A stretch of DNA of 64,000 nt, taken from assembly GCF_003056305.1 (NCBI RefSeq), contig NZ_PYVX01000003.1:1-64000 (forward strand), in the 5' to 3' direction. A program made the position numbers and the translations under genes. Source of the stretch: Halomonas denitrificans. GTDB taxonomy: Bacteria; Pseudomonadota; Gammaproteobacteria; Pseudomonadales; Halomonadaceae. This document shows positions 58,108 through 64,000 of this stretch, piece after piece. How positions within the stretch are numbered: position 1 is the stretch's first letter; the number at the start of each line of letters is the position of its first letter. The notes under the pieces are model-generated. The model saw only the letters and a list, made by a program, of their open reading frames with translations, ran no database searches and was not told where the DNA came from.

Positions 58108-59781
58108 ATGCTGACAGAGCTTGCCATTCGCGACTTCGCCATCGTCGACCACCTCGAACTGGAGCTTTCCGGCGGCATGACCGCCATCACCGGCGAGACG
58201 GGGGCCGGCAAGTCCATCCTGCTCGGCGCCCTGGGCCTGTGCCTCGGCGAGCGCGCCGACAGCGCCAGCGTGCGCCACGGGTGCGAACGCGCCGACCTGA
58301 GCGCGCGCTTCGACCTCAAGGCCCTGCCCGAGGCGCGCGCCTGGCTCGAGTCCCGCGAGCTGCCCGCCGACGACTGCCTGCTGCGTCGCGTGGTGACCCG
58401 CAGCGGCCGCTCCAAGGCCTGGATCAACGGCCAGCCGGCCACGGTGGCCGACCTGCGCGCCCTGGGCGAGCACCTCATCGAGATCCACGGCCAGCACGCC
58501 CACCAGGCGCTGCTGAACGAGGAGACCCACCTGCGCCTGCTCGACGACTTCGCCGGCCATCGCGAGGCGGTGGCCGCGATGCGCCAGGCCTTCCGCGACT
58601 GGCAGGCGAGCCGCCGGCGCCTCGAGCGCCTGGCCGAGGACGGCGACGAGATCCGCGCCCGCCGCCAGCTGCTGCGCTATCAGGTGGAGGAGCTCGATGC
58701 CCTGGCGCTGGCCGAGGGCGAGCTCAAGGGGCTCGAGGAGGAGCAGGAGGAGCTGGCCCACGCCGAGGAGCGGCTGCGCGAGGCGCAGTTCGCCGCCGAG
58801 TGCTGCGACGGCGAGGAGGCCGGCGCCCTGTCGCTGCTCAACCAGGCGATCCAGCATCTCTCGGAACTGCCGGGCAGCGATCGCGGCAGCCTCGCCGACA
58901 CCCTCACCATGCTTGGCGAGGCGCGCATCCAGATCGAGGAGGCGGGCCGCGAGCTCGGCCACTTCGCCGCCGGCGTCGAGCTGGACCCCGAGCGGCTGGC
59001 CTGGGTGGAGGAGCGCCTGGGCGAGGTGCACCGCATCGCCCGCAAGCACCACGTGCTGCCCGAGGAGCTGGTCGACCTGCACCGGCGCCTGGCCACCGAG
59101 CTCGAGGGGCTCGAGGGGGGCGACGGCGACCTCGAGACGCTGGCCGCCGAGGTCGAGGCACAGCAGGCGCGCTGGCACGAGCAGGCCACGGCGGTCTCCA
59201 GGGCGCGCCGCCAGGCCGCCCGGCGCTTCGGTCGCGCCGTGCAGGAGCAGCTGGCCTTTCTGGCCATGGACAAGGCCACCTTCGAGGTCGAGCTCGCCCC
59301 CCGGGAGGCCCCGGCCCTCGAGGGACTGGAGGGCGCACGCATGCTGATCAGCGCCAACCCCGGCCAGCCGGCACGCCCGCTGGCCAAGGTGGCCTCGGGG
59401 GGCGAGCTGTCGCGCATCAGCCTGGCGATCCAGGTGGTGGCGGCCCAGCACTCGACCATCGCCAGCCTGGTCTTCGACGAGGTGGACGTGGGGGTCTCCG
59501 GGGCCACCGCCGAGATCGTCGGTCAGCTGCTGCGCCGCCTCGGCGAGAACGGCCAGGTGATGACCGTGACCCACCTGCCCCAGGTGGCCGCCCAGGCGCA
59601 CCATCACCTGCACATCGAGAAGCAGGCCGAGAAGGCCTCCACCCTGACCCGCATGGCCCTGCTCGACGAGGCCGGCCGGGTCGGCGAGCTGGCGCGCATG
59701 CTCGGCGGCGTGAACCTCTCCGACCGCACCCTGGCCCACGCCCGGGAGATGCTCGACGCCAGCCAGCGCGCCCACCACTGA
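58108..59781 (+). CDS. recN: DNA repair protein RecN
   Basis: SMC-like ATPase acting in recombinational repair of double-strand breaks. 557 residues: Walker A GETGAGKS (29-36), HGQHAHQALLN motif, two coiled-coil arms (about 155-230 and 300-370), and the C-terminal SGGELSRISLAIQ signature and VFDEVDVGVSG Walker B. The ATG at 58108 follows GGGAGG. SOS regulation is indicated by the LexA boxes upstream. Confidence 0.97.
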   Translation: MLTELAIRDFAIVDHLELELSGGMTAITGETGAGKSILLGALGLCLGERADSASVRHGCERADLSARFDLKALPEARAWLESRELPADDCLLRRVVTRSGRSKAWINGQPATVADLRALGEHLIEIHGQHAHQALLNEETHLRLLDDFAGHREAVAAMRQAFRDWQASRRRLERLAEDGDEIRARRQLLRYQVEELDALALAEGELKGLEEEQEELAHAEERLREAQFAAECCDGEEAGALSLLNQAIQHLSELPGSDRGSLADTLTMLGEARIQIEEAGRELGHFAAGVELDPERLAWVEERLGEVHRIARKHHVLPEELVDLHRRLATELEGLEGGDGDLETLAAEVEAQQARWHEQATAVSRARRQAARRFGRAVQEQLAFLAMDKATFEVELAPREAPALEGLEGARMLISANPGQPARPLAKVASGGELSRISLAIQVVAAQHSTIASLVFDEVDVGVSGATAEIVGQLLRRLGENGQVMTVTHLPQVAAQAHHHLHIEKQAEKASTLTRMALLDEAGRVGELARMLGGVNLSDRTLAHAREMLDASQRAHH

Positions 59782-59824
59782 GCCCGCCGCGCCCCGCGCG
59801 CCTCATCCCTCGCCCCGACGCAGC

Positions 59825-59852
59825 GCGGCCCCGATCCGAGGATCGGGGCCGC
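59825..59852. terminator. bidirectional terminator between recN and fur
   Basis: 12-bp perfect GC-rich stem (59825-59836 with 59841-59852), 4-base loop, in the gap between the convergent recN and fur genes. T tracts on either side are weak. Confidence 0.7.
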
Positions 59853-59883
59853 GCCATTCGCCGCTGGGATGAACCCGCCGGCG

Positions 59884-60330
59884 CTACTTCTTCTGGATGC
59901 CTTCCTGGCGTGTCGCCCGGGAGCCCCGCGGGCGCACATAGAGCACCAGGGCGTGATCGACGAGCTCGAAGCCGTGCTCCTCGGCGATCTCCTGCTGGCG
60001 CCGCTCGATGGTCTCGTCGAAGAACTCGACGATCTCGCCGCTCTCCAGGCACACCATGTGGTCGTGGTGCTCCTCCTGGGAGAGCTCGAAGACGGCGTGG
60101 CCGCCATCGAAGTTGTGACGGATCACCAGGCCGGCGGTCTCGAACTGGGTCAGCACGCGATAGACGGTAGCCAGGCCCACGTCCTCGCCCGCGTCCAGCA
60201 GGGTCTTGTAAACGTCCTCTGCGCTCAGATGGTGCTTCTCTGAGGCGCTCTCGAGGATCTGCAGGATCTTGACGCGCGGCAGGGTCACTTTGAGACCGGC
60301 CTTGCGCAGTTCATGGTTCTGGTCGGCCAT
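59884..60330 (-). CDS. fur: ferric uptake regulator Fur
   Basis: Iron-sensing repressor of uptake genes. 148 residues: winged helix (about 1-80, with VTLPRVKILQILE and GLATVYRVLTQFE) and the metal-binding dimerisation domain with EEHHDHMVCLESGEIVEF. The second cysteine of the CxxC zinc site of E. coli Fur is Ser here, and the C-terminal cysteine pair is absent, as in Pseudomonas Fur. The ATG at 60330 gives the family N terminus MADQNHELRKAG. Divergent from bamE. Confidence 0.96.
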   Translation of the reverse strand: MADQNHELRKAGLKVTLPRVKILQILESASEKHHLSAEDVYKTLLDAGEDVGLATVYRVLTQFETAGLVIRHNFDGGHAVFELSQEEHHDHMVCLESGEIVEFFDETIERRQQEIAEEHGFELVDHALVLYVRPRGSRATRQEGIQKK

Positions 60331-60402
60331 GGTCGCTCTTCGCAGTATCGGGTAGGGTCGGTTATGATCGACCGAATCCACGATAGTGAAGAACAGGCGC
60401 AA

Positions 60403-60831
60403 ATGCAAAAGCTGACAAGAATCGTCACCCTTTCCGTCGCCCTGCTGATGATCAGCGGTTGCAGCTACTTCGGGGTCTACAAGCGCGACCTGCCCCAGGG
60501 CAACCTGGTGACCGAGGGCATGGCCGAACAGCTGCGGCCGGGCATGACCCGCCAGCAGGTGGTCGACCTGATGGGCAGCCCGCTGCTCGAGGCGCCCTTC
60601 GATGCCCGCCAGTGGGACTACGTCTATCGCCTCGACGAGGCCTACGGCGGCGTGGAGCAGCGGCGCATCACCCTGACCTTCGACGGCGGTCGCGTCGTGC
60701 AGATCGAGCGGGAGGGCGACTTCTCGACCGCGCCGCCGCTCGGCGACGAGCGCGGCATCGGCCCCGACAGCGGCGTCGCCGCGGACGATCAGGACGCGCC
60801 GATCGACAACCTCACGCCGGATCGCCCCTGA
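60403..60831 (+). CDS. bamE: outer membrane assembly lipoprotein BamE (OmlA)
   Basis: Small lipoprotein of the BAM complex for outer-membrane protein insertion. 142 residues: signal peptide with lipobox MISGC (lipidated Cys20), then the SmpA/OmlA domain with LRPGMTRQQVVDLMGSP and WDYVYRL. The low-complexity C terminus is extended. A -10-like TATGAT (60363-60368) sits within an inverted repeat upstream. Divergent from fur, the usual arrangement. Confidence 0.94.
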   Translation: MQKLTRIVTLSVALLMISGCSYFGVYKRDLPQGNLVTEGMAEQLRPGMTRQQVVDLMGSPLLEAPFDARQWDYVYRLDEAYGGVEQRRITLTFDGGRVVQIEREGDFSTAPPLGDERGIGPDSGVAADDQDAPIDNLTPDRP

Positions 60832-60889
60832 GCCATCCCGCGATCGAGCCTCGCCAGACGCCCCGTACCGGCACCCGCCGGACGGGGCG

Positions 60890-61204
60890 TCAGCGCGTTC
60901 TGGCCGCGGCGCGCTCGGCGCGCACCGCCTTGGGGTCGATCTTGAGCGGCCGGTAGACCTCGACGCGATCCCCCGCCTTCAGGGGCTGCGCCTCGGGGTC
61001 GCGCAGGCGCCTCCCGAAGAGCCCCAGGTCGGCCTCAGAGAAGGTCGCCGCGGGAAGCTCCGGAAACCGCGCCTCCAGCCCCGCCATCGCCACCGCCTCG
61101 CGGGCCGTGGTGCCCTGGCGGACGCGAAGCGCCACCACGCACTGCCGCTCGGGCAGGGCGAAGGCCACCTCGACCTCGATGGCGTCCGGCGCGCTAGCGG
61201 CCAT
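60890..61204 (-). CDS. rnfH: RnfH family ubiquitin-like protein
   Basis: 104-residue beta-grasp protein of the RnfH family (pfam UPF0125), with EVEVAFALPERQCVVALRV at the N terminus and DRVEVYRPLKIDPKAVR near the C terminus. Function is not established; despite the name it is usually encoded with ratA. It overlaps the ratA stop by 11 bases. Confidence 0.9.
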   Translation of the reverse strand: MAASAPDAIEVEVAFALPERQCVVALRVRQGTTAREAVAMAGLEARFPELPAATFSEADLGLFGRRLRDPEAQPLKAGDRVEVYRPLKIDPKAVRAERAAARTR

Positions 61205-61628
61205 AGAGGCTGTCCGCCCGGCGAGTGAAGGAGTCGACCAGCTGCCCGGCGACCTGCTGGAAGAGCTTGCCGAAGGCCATGCCCAGCAGGCGGTTGGCGA
61301 ACTCGAACTCCAGCTCGAGGCTGATCTTGCAGGCCCCCTCGCCCATCGGGATGAACAGCCAGCGGCCGCGCAGGCGCTTGAAGGGACCGCTGACCAGCGA
61401 CATCTCGATGCGCTCGGGTTCGATCAGGTCGTTGCGAGTGGTGAAGCTCTGCTCGATGCCGGCACGACCCAGGGTCATCTCGCCGATCAGGTGCGACTCG
61501 TCGCGCTCGAGCAGGCGGGCGTTCCGGCACCCCGGAAGGAATTCCGGGTAGCGCTCGAAGTCGTTGACCAGGTCGAACATGTCCTGGGGGGTGTGCCGCA
61601 CCATGGCGGACCGATTGACCGTTGGCAT
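61194..61628 (-). CDS. ratA: RatA/START-domain ribosome-associated toxin family protein
   Basis: 144-residue START-like (Coq10 family) protein with the signature VNDFERYPEFLPGC near the N terminus. E. coli RatA blocks 50S-30S joining; relatives bind ubiquinone. The ATG at 61628 follows GGAGAG. Pairs with rnfH and is divergent from smpB, which is conserved in gammaproteobacteria. Confidence 0.92.
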   Translation of the reverse strand: MPTVNRSAMVRHTPQDMFDLVNDFERYPEFLPGCRNARLLERDESHLIGEMTLGRAGIEQSFTTRNDLIEPERIEMSLVSGPFKRLRGRWLFIPMGEGACKISLELEFEFANRLLGMAFGKLFQQVAGQLVDSFTRRADSLYGR

Positions 61629-61756
61629 TGAGCTCTCCGCTGACTTCACAGTGCCCAGGGCGTATCATGAGCGGTTATTTCAGGCCTTGAATGGTACCAC
61701 GCTTCCCCCCACATCGAAGGGCAAGCGCCACCGGCAGATACAGGACACGAGGTTTC

Positions 61757-62248
61757 ATGGCCAACAAGAAAGGCAAGAGCAAGGGGCCCGGCGGCAACGT
61801 CATCGCCCAGAACAAGAAGGCACGCTTCGAGTACCACATCGACGAGAGCTTCGAGGCGGGCCTGGTGCTGGCCGGCTGGGAGGTGAAGAGCCTGCGCGCC
61901 GGCAAGGCGCAGCTCACCGACACCTACATCCTGGTCAAGAACGGCGAGGCCTGGCTGCTGGGCAGCCACATCACCCCGCTCAACACCGCCAGCACCCACG
62001 AAATCGCGGACCCGACGCGCACCCGCAAGCTGCTGCTGCATCGCAAGGAGATCGCCAAGATCTTCTCGCGGACCCAGGAGAAGGGCCACACCTGCGTGCC
62101 GCTCAAGCTCTACTGGAAGGACAACCGGGTGAAGTGCGAGCTGGCCCTGGTGACCGGCAAGAAGCTGCACGACAAGCGCGCCACCGAGAAGGACCGCGAC
62201 TGGCAGCGGCAGAAAGGGCGCATCATGCGCGAACAAACCAAGGCCTGA
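61757..62248 (+). CDS. smpB: SsrA-binding protein SmpB
   Basis: Binds tmRNA and brings it to stalled ribosomes for trans-translation. 163 residues: OB-fold with [27 protein letters not shown] and [10 protein letters not shown], and a basic C-terminal tail ([20 protein letters not shown]) that enters the mRNA channel. The ATG at 61757 gives the family N terminus [10 protein letters not shown]. 40 bases before ssrA, so the two components are adjacent. Confidence 0.97.
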   Translation: MANKKGKSKGPGGNVIAQNKKARFEYHIDESFEAGLVLAGWEVKSLRAGKAQLTDTYILVKNGEAWLLGSHITPLNTASTHEIADPTRTRKLLLHRKEIAKIFSRTQEKGHTCVPLKLYWKDNRVKCELALVTGKKLHDKRATEKDRDWQRQKGRIMREQTKA

Positions 62249-62288
62249 GGTGTCACAGTCCTGCACATCCTGTTAGGATGCGCGTTAC

Positions 62289-62669
62289 GGGGGCGACACG
62301 GTTTCGACGCCGGTGACAATCCCTGAGGTGCATGCCGAGAGCGTGATGTATCTCGTAAATCCAACATCACGACTAAATAGTCGCAAACGACGACAACTAC
62401 GCTCAGGGCGCGCTGGCAGCTTAAACGCCGCTAGCTTCTAGCCCGGCCCGAAGGCAATGTGCCCATTCATTGCTGACGGGATATGAGCCAAGACTGATGG
62501 GATCGCGATAGGTGGTGTCCTCTCGCCTGTCGTTAAACCTTACGAGGAATCGCGTTGCTGGATCCTGATCGTCGGAGCCAGTGGCGTTAAAACAAAAGAC
62601 GAAACTAAGCATGTAGAGCCAATGGGTGAGTGCCGGCGGACGCGGGTTCAATTCCCGCCGCCTCCACCA
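62289..62669 (+). ncRNA. ssrA: transfer-messenger RNA (tmRNA)
   Basis: 381 bases. Acceptor stem GGGGGCG (62289-62295) pairs with CGCCTCC followed by ACCA at the 3' end, and the T arm contains GGTTCAATTCCC. The resume codon is GCA at 62383 after TAGTC; the tag reads ANDDNYAQGALAA with stop TAA at 62422-62424. The downstream pseudoknot region is present. The C-terminal LAA targets tagged proteins to ClpXP-type proteases. Confidence 0.97.
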
Positions 62670-62684
62670 AACAGTCGACGAATC

Positions 62685-62706
62685 AAGCGCCTACGGGCGC
62701 TTTTTT
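62685..62706 (+). terminator. rho-independent terminator of ssrA
   Basis: 7-bp stem AAGCGCC (62685-62691) with GGCGCTT (62696-62702) and a run of T to 62706, 16 bases after the tmRNA CCA. Confidence 0.9.
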
Positions 62707-62755
62707 CGTTTCTGCCCGCCTCTCGCAGACGCCCCGCCCGACGCCTTGCTCACCG

Positions 62756-63793
62756 TTAGCCGACCGAGACACCCTCGCCCCCCTGCTCGACGCCGCTGCC
62801 GCGCTCGGCGGTGACGCTGGGCGCCTCGGCGAAGCGGGCGCGATAGGCGCGGGTGAAGTGCGCCGGCTGGGTGAAGCCGGTGGCGAAGGCCGCCTCGGTC
62901 ACCAGGCAGCGGCTGTCGGCCAGCAGCTGGCGCGCCCGGTCCAGGCGCATGCCGAGGTAGCACTGGCGCGGAGTCTCCCCGAAGTGACGCTGGAAGAGCC
63001 GCGTCAGCTGGCGCTGGGACTGCCCGGCCAGCCGGCACACCTCGGGGATCGGCAGCGCCTGGGCCAGGTTGGCCTCCATCACCGCCAGCGCCCGCACCAC
63101 GCTGCGCGGCAGCTCCCCGTAGCGTTGACGCTTTTCGCCCCCCTCGCCGCGCCCCCGCTCGTGCACCAGCTGGCGGCTCACGGCATCGGCCAGGGCCGGC
63201 CCGTAGGCGCGCTCGATCCACTCCAGCATCATGTCGATGCTCGCCGCACCCCCGGAGCCGGTCATCCGCGTGGCGTCGAACTCGTAGCGCGCCGGGCTGA
63301 TCTCGAGCTCCGGAAACTCGAGCCGGAAGGCCGGCACGCTCTCCCAGTGCAGCGCCACCCGGCACCCCTCCAGCACCCCGGCCCGGGCCAGGATGAAGGG
63401 CGCGGTGTCGAGCCCGCCCAGCCAGCCGCCGTGGGCGGCGATGCGTCGCAGCACGGCGCGATCCTGGAAGCGCACCGTCGCCTCCGCCTCATAGGAGGAG
63501 ACGACCATCAGCCGCGCGCTGTCCTGCAGCGCTTCCAGCGGACCATCCACGTCGATGCGCACGCCGTTGCTGGCCACCACCGCCTCCCCGTCCGCCGAGA
63601 GCAGGCGCCAGGCGAAGAGGTCGCGGCCGAAGCGGTTGGCCACGCGCAGCGGCTCCAGCAGGCAGAAAAGGGTCAGCATGGAGAAGCGCGGCACCAGCCA
63701 CACGTCGAGGGTGTATTCGGCCTGCTCGGGGGTGAGCAGCGGCGGGGAATCAGGGCGCGGATAGGGCCAGGCGGTATCGGAAATGTCGATCAT
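62756..63793 (-). CDS. GlxA-type AraC family transcriptional regulator
   Basis: 345-residue regulator: N-terminal DJ-1/PfpI (class I glutamine amidotransferase-like) domain (about 25-195) and C-terminal AraC double helix-turn-helix (about 235-330; GQSQRQLTRLFQRHFGETPRQC and AAFATGFTQPAHFTRAYR). This architecture is shared by GbdR and CdhR, which control glycine betaine and carnitine catabolism in Pseudomonas. The ATG at 63793 gives the usual N terminus. Divergent from a gamma-butyrobetaine-hydroxylase-like gene, its probable target. Confidence 0.88.
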   Translation of the reverse strand: MIDISDTAWPYPRPDSPPLLTPEQAEYTLDVWLVPRFSMLTLFCLLEPLRVANRFGRDLFAWRLLSADGEAVVASNGVRIDVDGPLEALQDSARLMVVSSYEAEATVRFQDRAVLRRIAAHGGWLGGLDTAPFILARAGVLEGCRVALHWESVPAFRLEFPELEISPARYEFDATRMTGSGGAASIDMMLEWIERAYGPALADAVSRQLVHERGRGEGGEKRQRYGELPRSVVRALAVMEANLAQALPIPEVCRLAGQSQRQLTRLFQRHFGETPRQCYLGMRLDRARQLLADSRCLVTEAAFATGFTQPAHFTRAYRARFAEAPSVTAERGSGVEQGGEGVSVG

Positions 63794-63895
63794 GACCAAT
63801 AGAGTCAAGCCTGAGGCCAATTTAATCAAGTCGCGGGCGTCCGAGGGGGTTATGGTGGATCGCGACCCCGAAGCACAGTCCGTGGAGACGCCGCC

Positions 63896-64000
63896 ATGAC
63901 ACACGTCACATCCCTGGCCAATAACCGACGCCTGGTCATCGACCACCACGGCCGGACCCGCGAATTCGCCGCCCTCTGGCTGCGTGAGCGCAGCCCCGAT
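63896..64000 (+). CDS. gamma-butyrobetaine hydroxylase-like protein, 5' part
   Basis: First 35 codons of a gene cut by the window edge, starting with an ATG after GTGGAGA. The visible N terminus (RRLVIDHHGRTREFAALWLRERSPD, shown in part: EFAALWLRERSPD) fits the DUF971-like zinc domain that precedes the TauD/TfdA dioxygenase domain in gamma-butyrobetaine dioxygenases, which make carnitine from gamma-butyrobetaine using Fe(II) and 2-oxoglutarate. The catalytic part lies outside the window, so this is tentative. The adjacent GlxA-type regulator supports it. Confidence 0.6.
   Translation, partial: MTHVTSLANNRRLVIDHHGRTREFAALWLRERSPD

Noticed and set aside
62250..62288. Promoter for ssrA
   Set aside because: A TAGGAT-like -10 box is visible but no matching -35 box, so I did not list it as a feature.

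Overview
The window is GC-rich, gene-dense chromosomal DNA from a gammaproteobacterium, most likely Halomonas or a close relative (Halomonadaceae). This rests on the pseudomonad-like gene order, the tmRNA tag ANDDNYAQGALAA and the overall protein sequences. I see no plasmid, prophage, insertion sequence or CRISPR array.

Left part (1-12,300): the left edge holds the leader of an rRNA operon that reads off the window on the minus strand, with three tandem rrn-type promoters and a boxA antitermination site. Then come tyrS and anmK (divergent), the type IV pilus retraction ATPases pilU and pilT, and a plus-strand cluster yggS-proC-yggT-metX-metW-DUF4426-Rieske protein. An aminotransferase and sfsA follow as a coupled minus-strand pair.

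Middle left (12,300-24,700): dksA, gluQ, a small membrane protein, cbrA and cbrB (carbon/nitrogen two-component system), then an 887-base gap, then pcnB-folK-panB-panC-panD and a thiolase. The gap after cbrB has paired candidate CbrB half-sites, a near-consensus sigma-54 promoter, about 500 bases with roughly nine A-rich AAC-type motifs, and a strong terminator. It sits exactly where Pseudomonas carries the Hfq/Crc-sequestering sRNA CrcZ and looks like a CrcZ counterpart outside Pseudomonas. This is the most interesting item in the window.

Middle right (24,800-47,300, almost all minus strand): the classical information-processing and biosynthetic run, read right to left: dapB, carA, carB, greA, (yhbY divergent), rlmE, ftsH, folP, glmM, tpiA, secG, tRNA-Leu, tRNA-fMet, rimP, nusA, infB, rbfA, truB, rpsO, pnp. 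A structured dispersed repeat occurs three times in the gaps (near 24.7, 27.2 and 46.4 kb). Its stems covary between copies, and its loops show A-N-GGA in the sense transcripts. The carA leader contains two mutually exclusive hairpins that look like an attenuator.

Right part (47,300-64,000): between dapB and dnaJ, neighbours in many pseudomonads, lies a 6.3-kb accessory block: two EamA exporters, a DUF2218 protein, a CorA-like metal transporter and an iron-complex-type ABC importer. Then follow dnaJ-dnaK-grpE with two sigma-32 promoters, recN with tandem LexA boxes, fur/bamE, rnfH-ratA, smpB-ssrA (tmRNA), and at the edge a GlxA-type AraC regulator divergent from the start of a gamma-butyrobetaine-hydroxylase-like gene.

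Functional themes are translation and its quality control, RNA turnover (pnp, pcnB, rpsO), carbon catabolite control (cbrAB and its sRNA), pantothenate and folate synthesis, pyrimidine/arginine precursor synthesis (carAB), and heat-shock, SOS and iron responses. Coordinates of coding regions include the stop codon.
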